A stretch of 64,000 nucleotides of DNA, from the NCBI RefSeq assembly GCF_024648885.1, contig NZ_JANBBF010000001.1, forward strand, positions 1 to 64,000, read 5' to 3'. This DNA is from Prauserella salsuginis. GTDB taxonomy: Bacteria; Actinomycetota; Actinomycetes; Mycobacteriales; Pseudonocardiaceae. Position 1 is the stretch's first letter; the number at the start of each line of letters is the position of its first letter. Below the pieces are notes generated by a model. The model did no database searches and was not told the DNA's origin. It was given only the letters and a program-made list of their open reading frames with translations. This document shows, in pieces, positions 49,901 through 59,207 of this stretch. Position numbers and translations under genes: made by a program.

Positions 49901-50735
49901 ACGTCATGCTCTCGCAGTTCTTGATCGACGCCACGACGAGATTGCGGGCACCGTCCTTGCCCGGCATGTCGATCGCCAGACCGATGTTGACGTGCTCCGG
50001 CGTGACCGAGTGCGGCTTACCGTCGATGACCTTGTAGTGCCGGTTCATGTTCGGGTAGGCGTGCAGCCCCCGGATCATCGCGTAGCCGATGAGGTGCGTG
50101 AACGAGATCTTCCCGCCGCGCGAACGCTTCAGATGGTTGTTGATGACGATGCGGTTGTCGGCCATCAGCTTCGCCGGCACCGCACGCACGCTCGTTGCCG
50201 TCGGCACGCTCAACGACGCGTCCATGTTCTTCGCGATCGCCGCAGCCGGGCCCCGGAGGACCTTCGACTCGGGTTCGCTCTTCTCGGGCTTGGCCGCCTG
50301 GCCGCTCTTCGCCTCGCTGGTCGCGGCCTTCTTCTCGCCGGCAGTGGAGGGCTGAGCAGCGGGTGCAGCGGCCTCGGCGGGCGCCTTCTTCGCGGAGCCG
50401 GACTGGGCAGGAGCGGACTGAGCCGAGCCGGACTGAGCCGAGCCGGACTGAGCCGAGCCGGACTGGGCGGGAGCCGAGGGAGCTGCGGACTTCGGGGCCT
50501 GCGACGGGCTGGGCCGGCCGTTGCCTTGCGTCTGCGCCGGAGCCTGCGGCTGACCGTTGGCCGACGGATCGGCCTCCGTCGTGTCCGGCTTTCGCTCTTG
50601 CGTGGGGGAGAAGTCGGCAAAGAACTCATGCCACGCGGAGTCGACGGAAGAAGGGTCGGCGAGGAACTGGTCGTACATTTCCTCGACGAGCCATTCGTTG
50701 GGGCCGAACTGTGACGCAGGGCTGCTGCTGGACAC
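46929..50735 (-). CDS. kgd: Multifunctional 2-oxoglutarate decarboxylase/dehydrogenase E1-E2 (Kgd/OdhA)
   Basis: TCA-cycle enzyme with 2-oxoglutarate decarboxylase, HOA synthase and dehydrogenase E1 activities; GarA-type FHA proteins regulate it in mycobacteria. The 1268-residue protein has an N-terminal recognition helix ([29 protein letters not shown], residues 11-39) and a Pro/Ala/Ser linker. Next comes an E2-like acyltransferase domain (about 160-400, with [13 protein letters not shown]). The TPP-dependent E1 follows: [51 protein letters not shown]. There is no lipoyl domain, as in other actinobacteria. The linker carries tandem QSGSA units, encoded by three identical 15-base repeats at 50416-50460. 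Confidence 0.97.
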   Translation of the reverse strand: MSSSSPASQFGPNEWLVEEMYDQFLADPSSVDSAWHEFFADFSPTQERKPDTTEADPSANGQPQAPAQTQGNGRPSPSQAPKSAAPSAPAQSGSAQSGSAQSGSAQSAPAQSGSAKKAPAEAAAPAAQPSTAGEKKAATSEAKSGQAAKPEKSEPESKVLRGPAAAIAKNMDASLSVPTATSVRAVPAKLMADNRIVINNHLKRSRGGKISFTHLIGYAMIRGLHAYPNMNRHYKVIDGKPHSVTPEHVNIGLAIDMPGKDGARNLVVASIKNCESMTFLQFWQAYEDIVRKARNNKLTADDFAGTTISLTNPGGIGTNHSVPRLQSGQGTIIGVGAMQYPAHYEGTSEKTLIDLGVSKIMTLTSTYDHRIIQGAESGEFLKRIHELLLGGDGFYDDIFTSLRIPYEPVRWVSDIPEGEIDKTARVLELIEAYRMRGHLMADTDPLNYRQRRHEDLDILSHGLTLWDLDREFAVGGFAGQEKMKLRDVLGVLRDSYCRTVGVEYTHILDPDERRWIQDRVEIPHDKPEPTVQKYVLSKLNAAEAFETFLQTKYVGQKRFSLEGGETVIPMLDTLLDKAAEHSLDEVVVGMPHRGRLNVLANIVGKPISQIFREFEGNLDPGQAHGSGDVKYHLGAEGKYFRMFGDGETRVSLTANPSHLETVDPVLEGIVRAKQDILDKGGDVDGFTVLPVLLHGDAAFAGQGVVAETLNLSLLRGYRTGGTVHVIINNQVGFTTAPEHARSSKYATDVAKMIGAPIIHVNGDDPEAAYWVARLAVDYRQAFNKDIVIDMICYRRRGHNEGDDPSMTQPGMYDIIDKKRSVRKTYTEALIGRGDISMEEAEAALRDFSSQLEHVFNEVRELEKHPVTPSPSVEEEQQVPANLPTAISRETVQHIGDSFVNVPEGFNPHPRVKPVMDRRAKMAREGGIDWAFGELLAFGSLALEQRLVRLSGQDSRRGTFTQRHSVLIDRDSGKEYSPLQHLADEQGRVMIYDSALSEYAAVGFEYGYSVANSDALVMWEAQFGDFVNGAQSVIDEYISSGEAKWGQLSDVVLLLPHGHEGQGPDHTSGRIERFLQLCAEGSMTVAVPSTPANYFHLLRRHALDGVKRPLIVFTPKSMLRNKAATSNVEDFTGDSKFMSVIDDSDVDPAKARKVLLTSGKLYWELVAERTKREIDDVAIVRVEQYYPLPKKKLAETLSRFTNAQQVVWVQEEPENQGAWPYFGLNLPRKLPEVLANLDVVARRPMAAPSAGSSKVHEVEQKALITKAFE
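50416..50460. repeat. Three identical 15-bp in-frame repeats in kgd linker
   Basis: The unit GACTGAGCCGAGCCG occurs three times without mismatch at 50416, 50431 and 50446, encoding QSGSA steps in the flexible linker of Kgd. Exact DNA identity with no synonymous drift indicates recent duplication. Confidence 0.92.
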
Positions 50736-50997
50736 GGCTGGGACTCGCCTCTATCTGTCTCGATGTGCCAATTACGCGCGTACCAGGCTAACCCCCGTGC
50801 CGGCGGGACAGTCACCGAACTCGCACTTGGTGGCCGGATCCGCAGGCGCGGGGCAACCCGGATTTCTCACTGAATCGATACCGGTCGCTGGGCGTACACC
50901 CGAGACTCGTCGACGGTGGCGACCGGCGCCGGTTTTCGTGACCGGAGTCATGGCGGCGCCGGGCGGTGGGACCCGGCCGGGTCGTTCGGCGGTCGGG

Positions 50998-53900
50998 TCA
51001 CTCGGCGGCAGGCGCGCCGGCCAGGGGAGTCCCGGCCGCGGGAGGCCGCTCCGCGGCTCCGTCACCGAGGCGCCACAGCCGGGCGTACGCCCCGTCGGCA
51101 GCGAGCAGTTCGGAGTGTGATCCCTCCTCGACGACCCGCCCGTGGTCGAGGACGACGATCCGGTCGGCGCGTGCGGCGGTCGCCAGCCGGTGCGCGACGA
51201 CGAACGTCGTGCGTGTGGCAGCGAGCCGGTCAGTGGCCCGCAGCACGGCGTCCTCTGTGGCGGGGTCGAGTGCGGCCGTCGCCTCGTCGAGGAGCAGCAC
51301 GTCGGGGTCGACGAGCTCGGCCCTGGCCAACGCCACGAGCTGCCGCTGGCCCGCCGACAGCGCACGCCCGCGTTCGCCGACCTGCTGGGCGAACCCGTCC
51401 GGCAATGCGGCGACGCCCTCGAGCGCGCCCACCGCGCGGACGGCGGCCTCCACCTCGGCGTCGGTCGCGGCCGGGCGGCCGTAGCGGACGTTGTCGGCCA
51501 CCGAGCCCACGAACAGGTGCGGCTCCTGCGGCACGACGCCCACCCGGCTGCGCAGCTGCGGGAGGTCGTAGTCCCGCACGTCGACGCCGTCGATCCGCAC
51601 CGTGCCGGTCGTGGCGTCGTAGAACCGCGCGAGCAGCTTGACGGCCGTGGACTTGCCCGCGCCCGTCGCGCCGACGAACGCGATGGTCGTGCCTGCGGGC
51701 ACGGCGAGCGAGAGGCCGGCGAGCGCGGGCGTGTCGGCACCCGGGTAGTGGAAGCCGACGTCGTCGAGCTCGACGTCCCCACGCAGCCGCTCGCCCGTGG
51801 TGACCGGGTGCTCGGGCTGCGGCACGGACGTCGGCGTCCGCAGCAGGTCACCGATCCGGCGGAGGCCGACCTTCGCCTGCTGGTAGCCGTCGAACACCGT
51901 CGAGAGCTGCTGCACCGGCGAGAAGAACAGCCCGAGATACAGCAGGAACGCCATCAGCACGCCGGGCGAGAGCTCTCCGGCCGCCACTCCTGCCGCCCCC
52001 GCGGTGAGCACGAGGACCTCCGCCACTCCCGACAGCAGCGTCACGAACGGGAAGTACGTCGCCACATATCGCTGTGCGCGCAGACGGGAGCGGCGGTATG
52101 CGTCACTGCGGGAGGCGAAATCGCGGGCGGATCGCTCTTCGCGGGTGTAGGCCTGGGCGACGCGGAGCCCGCTGACGTTCTCCTGCATGTCGGCGTTCAC
52201 GGCGCTGACCCGTTCGCGCGCCTCGGTGTAGGCGGCCGAGGCGCGTCTGCGGAACAGCACCGTCGCGACGATCAGGACCGGCAGTACGGCGAACACGTAC
52301 AGCGACAGTCCCGGCGCGGTGACGATGAGCGCGGCGCTGATGCCCACCAGCGTCAGGACGCTGACGACCGCGGTGGCGAGACCGGTCTGGAGGAACGTCG
52401 ACAGCGCATCGACGTCGGTGGTCATCCGCGTCATGATCCGGCCCGACAGTTCGCGCTCGTAGTAGTCGAGGCCGAGTCGTTGCAGTTGGGCGTAGCTGCG
52501 GACCCGCAGCAGATACAGCACGGACTCACCGGTACGGGCGGTCAGCCGGGTCTGCAGCGCGATCGCGAGCCAGTCGAACGCGATGACCACGACGCCGACG
52601 GCCGCCGCGATGAGCACGACGGACTCGGCGCCGGTCCGCACCCCGTCGTCGACACCGCGCTGGTAGAGCGCGGGTACGGCGATCGTCGCCAGCGCGTCGA
52701 TCGCCACGAACGCGATGACCGCGGCCAGCAGTCCCCGGACCGGGCGCAGCAGGCTCGCGAGGCGGAACCGCGGGTCCGGTGCCGTCGGATCGAGGTCGCC
52801 GAGATCGGGCCGGTCGGTGGCGGGAGGGAGCGCGCGAACCCGGTCGAGCAGTTCGGGCGTGGGCGGCAGGTCGAGCGACGCATGGCCGCCGGGGCCGCCA
52901 CCTCGGCCGGTCGCGGCGGCGGGCCTCGTCGTCGAGACCGATGGTATCGACGAGGAACCGGCCGCGGACGTGGCGGCGGCCGGTGCGGCGGTGCCCTCGT
53001 GGTCTGTGCCGTCGTGGTGTGGGCCGTCGTGGTGTGGGTCGTCGCGGTCGGCGCTGGCGGCGTCTCCGTCGTCGGTGTCGTGGCGCGGCCACAGTTCCGG
53101 GGTGACACCGCCCGGTGCGGGTTCGGCCGGCACGGGGTGACCGGGCTCGTCGACGTCGTCGCCGGGGCCGGACACGAGGTCGCGGTACAGCCGGCAGCGC
53201 GTCTCGAGCTCGGCCGCCGTGCCGATGTCGACCACCCGGCCCTCGTCGAGCACGGCGATCCGGTCGGCCAGTGCCAGGGTGGAGCGGCGGTGGGCGATCA
53301 GGAGCGTGGTGCGCTCCCGCATCACCTCGCGCAGCGTGTCGTGAATGGCGGCTTCGGTCGCGGTGTCGACGGCGGACGTGGCGTCGTCGAGGACGAGCAC
53401 GCGCGGATCGGTCAGCAGTGCGCGCGCGAGGCCGAGGCGCTGCCGCTGGCCGCCGGACAGCGTGAGCCCGCGCTCGCCGACCTGCGTGTCGTAGCCCTCG
53501 GGCAGTGCGGAGATGAACTCGTGGGCCTCGGCGGCCTTCGCCGCGGCGATCACCTCCTCGTCGGAGGCGTCCGGTCTGCCGTAGGCGATGTTGTCCCGGA
53601 CCGAGGTCGAGAACAGGAACGCCTCTTCGAACACGACGCCGACGGTGCGCCGCAGCTCGGTCAGGCCGAGATCCCGGACATCGGTCCCTCCGACGCGGAC
53701 CGCACCCTCGTGGACGTCGTAGAAGCGGGGCAGCAGCAGCAAGATCGTCGATTTGCCGGAACCGGCGGTTCCGACGAGTGCGAGGGTCTCGCCTGGTCGG
53801 GCCCGCAGCGACATGCCGTCGAGTACCGGTTCGGACAGGGTGTAGCCGAACCGCACGTCCTCCAGTTCGACGTCCAGCGATCCACCGGGAACCGGGTCCG

Positions 53901-54951
53901 GGTCGGCACGCTCGCGTACCTCGGGCTGGGCGTCGATGAGCTCGTGCACGCGTTCCGCACCCGCGCGCGTGAGCTGGGCCTGCACGACGAGGCTCGCGAG
54001 CATGCGTGCAGGCCCGGTCAGCGACGAGACGTACGTGGCGAACGCCAGGAACGTGCCGAGGCTGATCTCGCCCCGCAGCGCGAGGATGCCGCCGACCGCC
54101 AGTACCGCGATCTGGCCGGCTGCGGGCAGTGCCCCGGTCGTCGCCGTCGGAACTGCCGACAGCTTGGCGGCGCGGAGCCGTTCGGCGAACAGCGTGCGCG
54201 CCGAGCGGGAGAGCTCGGCCGTCTCGCGCTGTTCCTGGCCGAAGCCCTTGACCACGCGCACGCCCGTGACCGTCTCCTCGACGTGCTGGGCGATCTCGGC
54301 GGCGCGCTGCTGGGCCGACCACGTCGCGGGGAACAGCTTGCGCCTGCTGACCGCGAGGACGATCGCGACCGCGGGGCCGACGATCAGTGCGATCACCGTC
54401 AGCAGCGGCGACATCCACAGCATCGCCCCGAGCGCCAGGAACGCGAACACCACCGACCCGGCCGACAGCGGCACCTGCATCAGGAACCCGGTCACGAGCT
54501 GCAGGTCGGTGATGGCACGCGAGACGATCTGCCCGGTGCGCAGCGAGTCCTGTTTGCCGCCGTCGAGCCTCGAGACCGCCGCGAACACCGACTGCCGCAG
54601 GTCGTGTTGGACGTCGAGGGCCAGCCTGCCGCCGACGTAGCGCCTGCCGAATGCGGCGCCGAACGCCAGTAGGTGCAGCGCGAGGAGCGCGACGGCCAGC
54701 CACGGGAGGTTCGCCGTCGAGCCCGCGACGGCGCCGTCGACGCCCTCGCGGATGAGCAGCGGGCTCACCGCTTGTACGCCGACGCCGAGGACGGCGGCAC
54801 CGAACGCGAGGACGACGAGCGCCGGGTGCCGCCAGCACGCGGCGGCGACCCGACGCACCCAGCCGTTACGGCGGCCGGACGGTCCGGGAGTGCCGGGCGG
54901 ATCGGTTTCGTTCGCGGTGTCGCTCTCCGCGCTGCCGATCCGCCCCGACAC
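50998..54951 (-). CDS. Fused ABC exporter, two TMD-NBD halves in one chain
   Basis: A 1317-residue full-length multidrug/lipid-type ABC exporter. Half 1: six helices (about 45-330), NBD1 Walker A GTAGSGKST (about 395), signature LSGGQ, Walker B LVLDDATSAVD. A linker of about 100 residues with repeated HHDG units follows. Half 2: helices about 690-1010, NBD2 Walker A GATGAGKST (about 1090), signature LSAGQ, Walker B LLLDEATAALD. NBD1 has Glu in place of the Q-loop Gln (VVFEEAF) and Asp in place of the catalytic Glu, so one ATP site is degenerate. Halves are usually separate genes. It follows the ABC-2 pair with a 27-base gap. Substrate unknown. Confidence 0.92.
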   Translation of the reverse strand: MSGRIGSAESDTANETDPPGTPGPSGRRNGWVRRVAAACWRHPALVVLAFGAAVLGVGVQAVSPLLIREGVDGAVAGSTANLPWLAVALLALHLLAFGAAFGRRYVGGRLALDVQHDLRQSVFAAVSRLDGGKQDSLRTGQIVSRAITDLQLVTGFLMQVPLSAGSVVFAFLALGAMLWMSPLLTVIALIVGPAVAIVLAVSRRKLFPATWSAQQRAAEIAQHVEETVTGVRVVKGFGQEQRETAELSRSARTLFAERLRAAKLSAVPTATTGALPAAGQIAVLAVGGILALRGEISLGTFLAFATYVSSLTGPARMLASLVVQAQLTRAGAERVHELIDAQPEVRERADPDPVPGGSLDVELEDVRFGYTLSEPVLDGMSLRARPGETLALVGTAGSGKSTILLLLPRFYDVHEGAVRVGGTDVRDLGLTELRRTVGVVFEEAFLFSTSVRDNIAYGRPDASDEEVIAAAKAAEAHEFISALPEGYDTQVGERGLTLSGGQRQRLGLARALLTDPRVLVLDDATSAVDTATEAAIHDTLREVMRERTTLLIAHRRSTLALADRIAVLDEGRVVDIGTAAELETRCRLYRDLVSGPGDDVDEPGHPVPAEPAPGGVTPELWPRHDTDDGDAASADRDDPHHDGPHHDGTDHEGTAAPAAATSAAGSSSIPSVSTTRPAAATGRGGGPGGHASLDLPPTPELLDRVRALPPATDRPDLGDLDPTAPDPRFRLASLLRPVRGLLAAVIAFVAIDALATIAVPALYQRGVDDGVRTGAESVVLIAAAVGVVVIAFDWLAIALQTRLTARTGESVLYLLRVRSYAQLQRLGLDYYERELSGRIMTRMTTDVDALSTFLQTGLATAVVSVLTLVGISAALIVTAPGLSLYVFAVLPVLIVATVLFRRRASAAYTEARERVSAVNADMQENVSGLRVAQAYTREERSARDFASRSDAYRRSRLRAQRYVATYFPFVTLLSGVAEVLVLTAGAAGVAAGELSPGVLMAFLLYLGLFFSPVQQLSTVFDGYQQAKVGLRRIGDLLRTPTSVPQPEHPVTTGERLRGDVELDDVGFHYPGADTPALAGLSLAVPAGTTIAFVGATGAGKSTAVKLLARFYDATTGTVRIDGVDVRDYDLPQLRSRVGVVPQEPHLFVGSVADNVRYGRPAATDAEVEAAVRAVGALEGVAALPDGFAQQVGERGRALSAGQRQLVALARAELVDPDVLLLDEATAALDPATEDAVLRATDRLAATRTTFVVAHRLATAARADRIVVLDHGRVVEEGSHSELLAADGAYARLWRLGDGAAERPPAAGTPLAGAPAAE

Positions 54952-54978
54952 TCCCGGCTCCTCCTCGTCGACTTGCTG

Positions 54979-55866
54979 CTATGTGATGTCGCGCTTCTGA
55001 TTGGCCGCCCAGCCGCCGCCGAACAGCAGCATCGCCCAGGCGAAGAAGATCAGCGCGGAGGCCCACCACGAGAACGCACCCGGCGCACCCGCGGTGAACT
55101 GCATGAGCCACACCGCTTCGTCGTCGATCGCGTCGGGAACCGCCGTGCCCGCTGCGCCGAACGCCTCGGCGCCGATCGCACCGACGATGCCGTTGAGCGT
55201 GCCGTTGGGCAGGACACCCCCGAGCCACGATATGCCGCCCCAGCCCCACATGACGAGCACGAGGAGGTTCTCGACGATCAAGATCCAGATGATGGACGTC
55301 ACGGTCGCACCGGTGGTGCTGTTCCACAGCGCGCCGAGGCCCACTCCGAACAGCGTAGCCAGGATGGAAGCCAGCACTCCCGCGCCGAGGATGCCGAACC
55401 AGTACCCGGCGTCCGGGATTCCCGGCGAGTCGACCGTGATCACCGTGCCGAGGCTGGCGAAGCCGACGATGACCACGCCGTAGATGGCACCCCACAGGAT
55501 GTAGGTGAGCATCTTCGCCGTCAGGGCGGAGACCCGGTTCGGCGCAGTGAGGAACGTCGTCGTGATCGTCTTCTTGCCGTACTCGCCCGCGATCGCGAGG
55601 ATCCCGAGGATCAGCGGGAACAGCAGCCCGATGTTGATCCCGTGGGCGAGCGCCAACAGGCCGACGGGCAGTGTCGTGACCTCCACACCCGCCGCGCGCC
55701 CGAGTTCCCGCGCGTCGCTGCTGCCGAGGTAGTCGTTGATGTCGTTGGTGATCGCGCCCCAGCCGAGTGCGAACAGCAGGGCGAGCACCACCGTCGGAAT
55801 GAGCAGGCCCCACCAGCTCTTCGTGGTGACGATCTTGCGCATCTCGGCCTTGATCAGGTTGCCCAT
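54979..55866 (-). CDS. ABC-2 type transporter permease
   Basis: Membrane subunit partnering the ATPase encoded just upstream. The 295-residue protein starts MGNLIKAEMRKIVTTKSWWGLL, typical of ABC-2 permeases of the NatB/BcrB sort. About six helices follow, with EYGKKTITTTFLTAPNR between helices 2 and 3. ATG 55866 overlaps the ATPase stop by one base (TGATG); a GTG at 55869 is an alternative. GGGGAGGTGG lies just upstream. Exported substrate unknown; such pairs often give peptide or antibiotic resistance. Confidence 0.88.
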   Translation of the reverse strand: MGNLIKAEMRKIVTTKSWWGLLIPTVVLALLFALGWGAITNDINDYLGSSDARELGRAAGVEVTTLPVGLLALAHGINIGLLFPLILGILAIAGEYGKKTITTTFLTAPNRVSALTAKMLTYILWGAIYGVVIVGFASLGTVITVDSPGIPDAGYWFGILGAGVLASILATLFGVGLGALWNSTTGATVTSIIWILIVENLLVLVMWGWGGISWLGGVLPNGTLNGIVGAIGAEAFGAAGTAVPDAIDDEAVWLMQFTAGAPGAFSWWASALIFFAWAMLLFGGGWAANQKRDIT

Positions 55867-56957
55867 CACTGGCCACCTCCCCAGCCCTGCTGGCCCGGCT
55901 GCTGGTAGCCCGGGGCCTGGTACGGATTCTGCGGCTGACCGGCCGGCGGCCCCTGCTGGAAGCCGGGTGGCGGCCCCGGTGGTTGCTGCGGCGGCCCCGG
56001 TGGCGGCTGCGGCGGTTGCTGCGGAGGCTGACCCGGCGGCATCGCGCCCCCGGCGTACTGCGGGCTCGTCATCTGGAAGAACAGCTGCTCGAGGTCCGCC
56101 TTCTCCTCTTCCATGCCGTAGACGGCCACGCCCGCCTTCGCCGCGACGTCACCGATCTGCTGCACGCCCGCGTTCGTCACGGCCACCCGGCCGTCGTGAG
56201 CGGGCTGGACCTCGCCGACGCCCGCCTCGCGCAGTGCCGTCACCAGCGCGTTCGCGTCCGCGGGCTGCACCAGCACCCGGGAACGCTGCGAGGCGCGCAG
56301 CTGCTCCAGCGGGCCGTAGTAACGCGTCATGCCCGCGCTGACGATCACGACCTGGTCGATCATCTGCTCCACCTCGGACAGCAGGTGGCTCGACACCAAC
56401 ACCGTCCGGCCCTGCTGGGCGAACGACTGCAGGAACCCGCGCAGCCACGCGATGCCCTCCGGGTCCAGGCCGTTGGACGGTTCGTCCAGCACCAGCACCT
56501 GCGGATCGCCGAGCAGCGCGGTCGCCAGCGACAGCCGCTGCCGCATGCCGAGCGAGTAGCCGCCCGCAGGGCGGTCCGCCGCCGGGGAGAGTCCGACCAG
56601 CCCCAGCAACTCGTCCACCCGCTGATCCGGAACGCCGATCGCGGCCGCGTACACCCGCAGGTGGTTCCGCGCCGTGCGCTTCGCGTGGAAGCCCTCGTTC
56701 TCCAGCACCGCCCCGACGATCCGCGCCGGGTTGCCGAGCTGCGTGTACGGGCGTCCGTTGATCGTCGCCGCACCCGATGTCGGTGTCACCAGTCCGAGCA
56801 GCATGCGCAGAGTCGTCGTCTTCCCTGCGCCGTTCGGCCCGAGGAACCCGGTGACCGAACCCGGTTCCACGGTGAAGCTCAGGTTCTGGACCGCCGTCAC
56901 GGCCCCGAACTGTTTGGTGAGGTTCTGCACCGCGATGCGGCCACTGCCGTCGTGCAT
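55866..56957 (-). CDS. ABC-2 type transporter ATPase with Pro/Gln-rich tail
   Basis: A 363-residue ATPase. It has Walker A GPNGAGKTTT, Q-loop AVLENEGF (Glu-Asn where Q is usual), signature SLGMRQRLSLATALL (LSGGQ replaced by SLGMR, as in the BcrA/NatA group), Walker B VLVLDEPSNGLDP and H-loop VSSHLLSEVEQ. The last 65 residues are almost only Pro, Gln and Gly (PPGQPPQQPPQPPPGPP), an unusual cytosolic tail. ATG 56957 follows AAGGGGA (56964-56970); the longer upstream frame is intergenic. Operon with the permease. Confidence 0.9.
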   Translation of the reverse strand: MHDGSGRIAVQNLTKQFGAVTAVQNLSFTVEPGSVTGFLGPNGAGKTTTLRMLLGLVTPTSGAATINGRPYTQLGNPARIVGAVLENEGFHAKRTARNHLRVYAAAIGVPDQRVDELLGLVGLSPAADRPAGGYSLGMRQRLSLATALLGDPQVLVLDEPSNGLDPEGIAWLRGFLQSFAQQGRTVLVSSHLLSEVEQMIDQVVIVSAGMTRYYGPLEQLRASQRSRVLVQPADANALVTALREAGVGEVQPAHDGRVAVTNAGVQQIGDVAAKAGVAVYGMEEEKADLEQLFFQMTSPQYAGGAMPPGQPPQQPPQPPPGPPQQPPGPPPGFQQGPPAGQPQNPYQAPGYQQPGQQGWGGGQ

Positions 56958-57330
56958 TGTCCATCCCCTTTTGGTGCGCTGTGGCCCCTGCGACCGCGCC
57001 TGGCGTGCGGTCGCGCCGCGTGACGGCGATGCGCATCCCTCGTCCTTCTGGTGGGTGAGGGCGTTCGCGGCGCTCGCGAACGGGCGCCCGTCACGGTGGC
57101 GGTCGCCATCCTGCCGTATGCCCTGTGATGCAGGTGGGGAGGTTGCGAGATTCACGGTCGTCGACAGCGAACCGATGCCCGAAATCGGCGACTCTGGGTG
57201 TTGCTGTCGGCATTCACCGTGTGTGAAGTCAACCGTTGGCCGGGCCTGCGCCGGGCATGTGAACAAAAAACCTGAAGACTTGCCGACCCCGGGGCGGCGA
57301 ACCGCCGACCGACGACTTAAGCTGGTACGT

Positions 57331-57375
57331 GGCGGCCCGCTCCCGGTGACCCCCAGGCTGGTTGAGCGGGCCGCC
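57331..57375. terminator. 12-bp perfect stem hairpin in intergenic region
   Basis: GGCGGCCCGCTC (57331-57342) pairs exactly with GAGCGGGCCGCC (57364-57375) around a 21-base loop containing CCCCC. It could be a terminator, but no gene ends near it, so a small RNA is an alternative. Confidence 0.5.
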
Positions 57376-57380
57376 CCTAG

Positions 57381-57709
57381 TCGTGTGGCACTTCGCGCCG
57401 GCACTCCCTCCGCCGCTCAACCTCGTCTTTTCCGGGGTCCAACCCCGGGCCCGGCCGGAGGGCTTCGCCCCCGGACCCCGGGTAGGTGGGCGGATGCGTT
57501 CGGGTGGGCCGGTGCCGGGGCGGTGGGTTCTGGTGTCACTCATCGGTGCCGATTCACCACGTCGTCGCTGTCCTCGTCAGCAGCGCACCGAGAACCTGCG
57601 GCCGTGCGAGTTGTCGGCCCGCCGCAAGTGACTTCGTCACGTTTCGACGAGGTCGTGTGGCGCTTCGCGCCGGCACTCCCTCTGCCACTCAACCTCGTGT
57701 TTTCCGGGG
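57381..57709. repeat. 57-bp direct repeat, two copies 272 bp apart
   Basis: Copy A is 57381-57437 and copy B is 57653-57709. They differ at four positions (offsets 10, 31, 35 and 47) and both run from TCGTGTGGC to TTTTCCGGGG. Both lie outside genes. Confidence 0.92.
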
Positions 57710-57887
57710 CCGACCGCGACCCGGCCCCGGCCAAAGGCTGTACAGCGTGGATGGCCGGGCGGTCCGCGCACCCTGTGTGATCACGGCGAAGTGGTGAAGA
57801 GTGCTGAGCGGCGGCGCGGTGCCCGGGTGGGCGCCGCCCCGCCGCTCGGCCGCCGCTCGGCCGGCGCCGACCGACAGGACCGTCGGG

Positions 57888-58994
57888 TTACAGGTCGGCC
57901 GGGGTGTAGGTGAGTTCGTGGGCCTTCGCGACCGGCTCGTTCGTCAGCGCGCCCGCGTGCGTGTTCAGGCCCTTCGCCAGGTTCGGGTCCGCCCGCAGCG
58001 CACCCTCCCAGCCGTCCTCGGCGAGCCGCAGCACATACGGCAGCGTCACGTTCGTCAGGCCGTAGGTCGACGTCCTGGGCACGGCGCCCGGCATGTTCGC
58101 CACGCAGTAGAACACCGAGTTGTGCACCCGGTAGGTCGGCTCGTCGTGCGTCGTCGGCCGGGAATCGGCGAAGCAGCCGCCCTGGTCGATCGAGATGTCC
58201 ACCAGCACGCTGCCCGGCTTCATCCTGGCCACGAGGTCGTTCGAGACGAGCTTCGGGGCCTTCGCGCCCGCCACCAGCACGGCGCCGACCACCAGGTCCG
58301 CCTCCAGCACGGCCTGTTCGAGCGAGAACGCGTTGGACGTCACCGTGCGGATCCGCCCGCCGAAGTCGCTGTCGATCTGCCGCAGCCGGTCGACGTTCGT
58401 GTCCAGCACCTCGACGTCGGCGCCGAGGCCCAGCGCGATACGCGCCGCGTTCAGGCCGGCCACGCCGCCGCCGATCACGACCACCCGCGCCGGATGCACG
58501 CCGGGGACACCGCCGATCAGCACGCCGCGGCCACCGCCGGGCTGCATCAGTGAGTACGCGCCCACCTGCGGAGCCAACCTGCCCGCGACCTCCGACATCG
58601 GAGCCAGCAGCGGCAGCGTCCCGTTGGGCAGCTGCACGGTCTCGTACGCGATCGACGTCGTGCCCGCCGCCATCAGCGCCTCTGTCAGCGCCCGGTCCGC
58701 GGCCAGGTGCAGGTAGGTGAACAGCACCTGGTTCGACCGCAGCCTGCCGTACTCCTCGCTGATCGGCTCCTTGACCTTCAGCACGATGTCGCCCTCGGAC
58801 CACGTGTCGTCGGCAGTCGGGAGGATCTTCGCGCCAGCAGACGCGTACTCCTCGTCCCGGACCGCCGAACCGAGTCCGGCGCCCGTCTCGACGTAGACCT
58901 GATGGCCGCGCGCGGTCAGCTCGTGTGCCCCCGCCGGGGTCAGTGCAACCCGGTACTCGTGCTTCTTGACTTCCTTCGGGACGGCGATGCGCAC
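57888..58994 (-). CDS. ald: Alanine dehydrogenase
   Basis: NAD-dependent interconversion of L-alanine with pyruvate and ammonium. The 368-residue protein starts RIAVPKEVKKHEYRVALTP. It has the catalytic Lys in LVKVKEPI context (IVLKVKEPISEEY), His in LFTYLHLAADR, the Rossmann loop VVVIGGGVAGLNAARIALGLGA and VDISIDQGGCFADSRPTTH. GTG 58994 follows GAGGAGGAA by about six bases. Divergent from a quinone oxidoreductase with a 213-base region holding palindromes. A PucR regulator lies one gene away and could control it. Confidence 0.95.
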   Translation of the reverse strand: MRIAVPKEVKKHEYRVALTPAGAHELTARGHQVYVETGAGLGSAVRDEEYASAGAKILPTADDTWSEGDIVLKVKEPISEEYGRLRSNQVLFTYLHLAADRALTEALMAAGTTSIAYETVQLPNGTLPLLAPMSEVAGRLAPQVGAYSLMQPGGGRGVLIGGVPGVHPARVVVIGGGVAGLNAARIALGLGADVEVLDTNVDRLRQIDSDFGGRIRTVTSNAFSLEQAVLEADLVVGAVLVAGAKAPKLVSNDLVARMKPGSVLVDISIDQGGCFADSRPTTHDEPTYRVHNSVFYCVANMPGAVPRTSTYGLTNVTLPYVLRLAEDGWEGALRADPNLAKGLNTHAGALTNEPVAKAHELTYTPADL

Positions 58995-59129
58995 GGCTTC
59001 CTCCTCGGTGGCGGGCGCCCGCCCGCTGGGCCGGCGCACGTCGGTTCCGCTTCCTTGTGGGAACGGATGGGAATGGTGTCTCCGACCACGGTGAACCACC
59101 CGGACGGCGGTGTCATCGTGCTGCGAGGA

Positions 59130-59172
59130 CAATTATCCGCGGACAGTGTGGTTTTCCGATGACAAATAATTG
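59130..59172. promoter_or_regulatory. Inverted repeat CAATTAT...ATAATTG in ald-qor promoter region
   Basis: CAATTAT (59130-59136) and ATAATTG (59166-59172) are exact inverted repeats spaced by 29 bases. The left arm runs into the near-palindrome TATCCGCGGACA. The AT-rich arms stand out in this GC-rich DNA and lie in the divergent promoter region of ald and the oxidoreductase gene. Confidence 0.45.
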
Positions 59173-59207
59173 ACCTCCAGTTGGCTCGAGGTCGCAGGCT
59201 GGTCGTC

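Larger units (their letters stand above)
56958..57887. other. 930-bp gene-free region with repeats and hairpins
   Basis: The 3' end (toward 56958) should hold the promoter of the ABC-2 operon. The rest contains a 57-bp direct repeat (57381-57437 and 57653-57709), a long hairpin (57331-57375) and the small hairpin GTGAC-TTC-GTCAC (57628-57640). Open frames on both strands lack ribosome sites and domain similarity and I treat them as non-coding. Confidence 0.6.

Noticed and set aside
47847-50714. 955-codon plus-strand open frame opposite kgd
   Set aside because: Shadow of kgd with no recognisable domain or ribosome site.
51142-54672. 1176-codon plus-strand open frame opposite the fused ABC exporter
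   Set aside because: Antisense shadow; the opposite strand has complete ABC motifs.
57331-57375. Idea that the hairpin is SRP RNA or 6C RNA
   Set aside because: The conserved SRP loop (GGAAGGAAGCAGC-like) is absent, and the C runs are only four and five long, so neither family fits.
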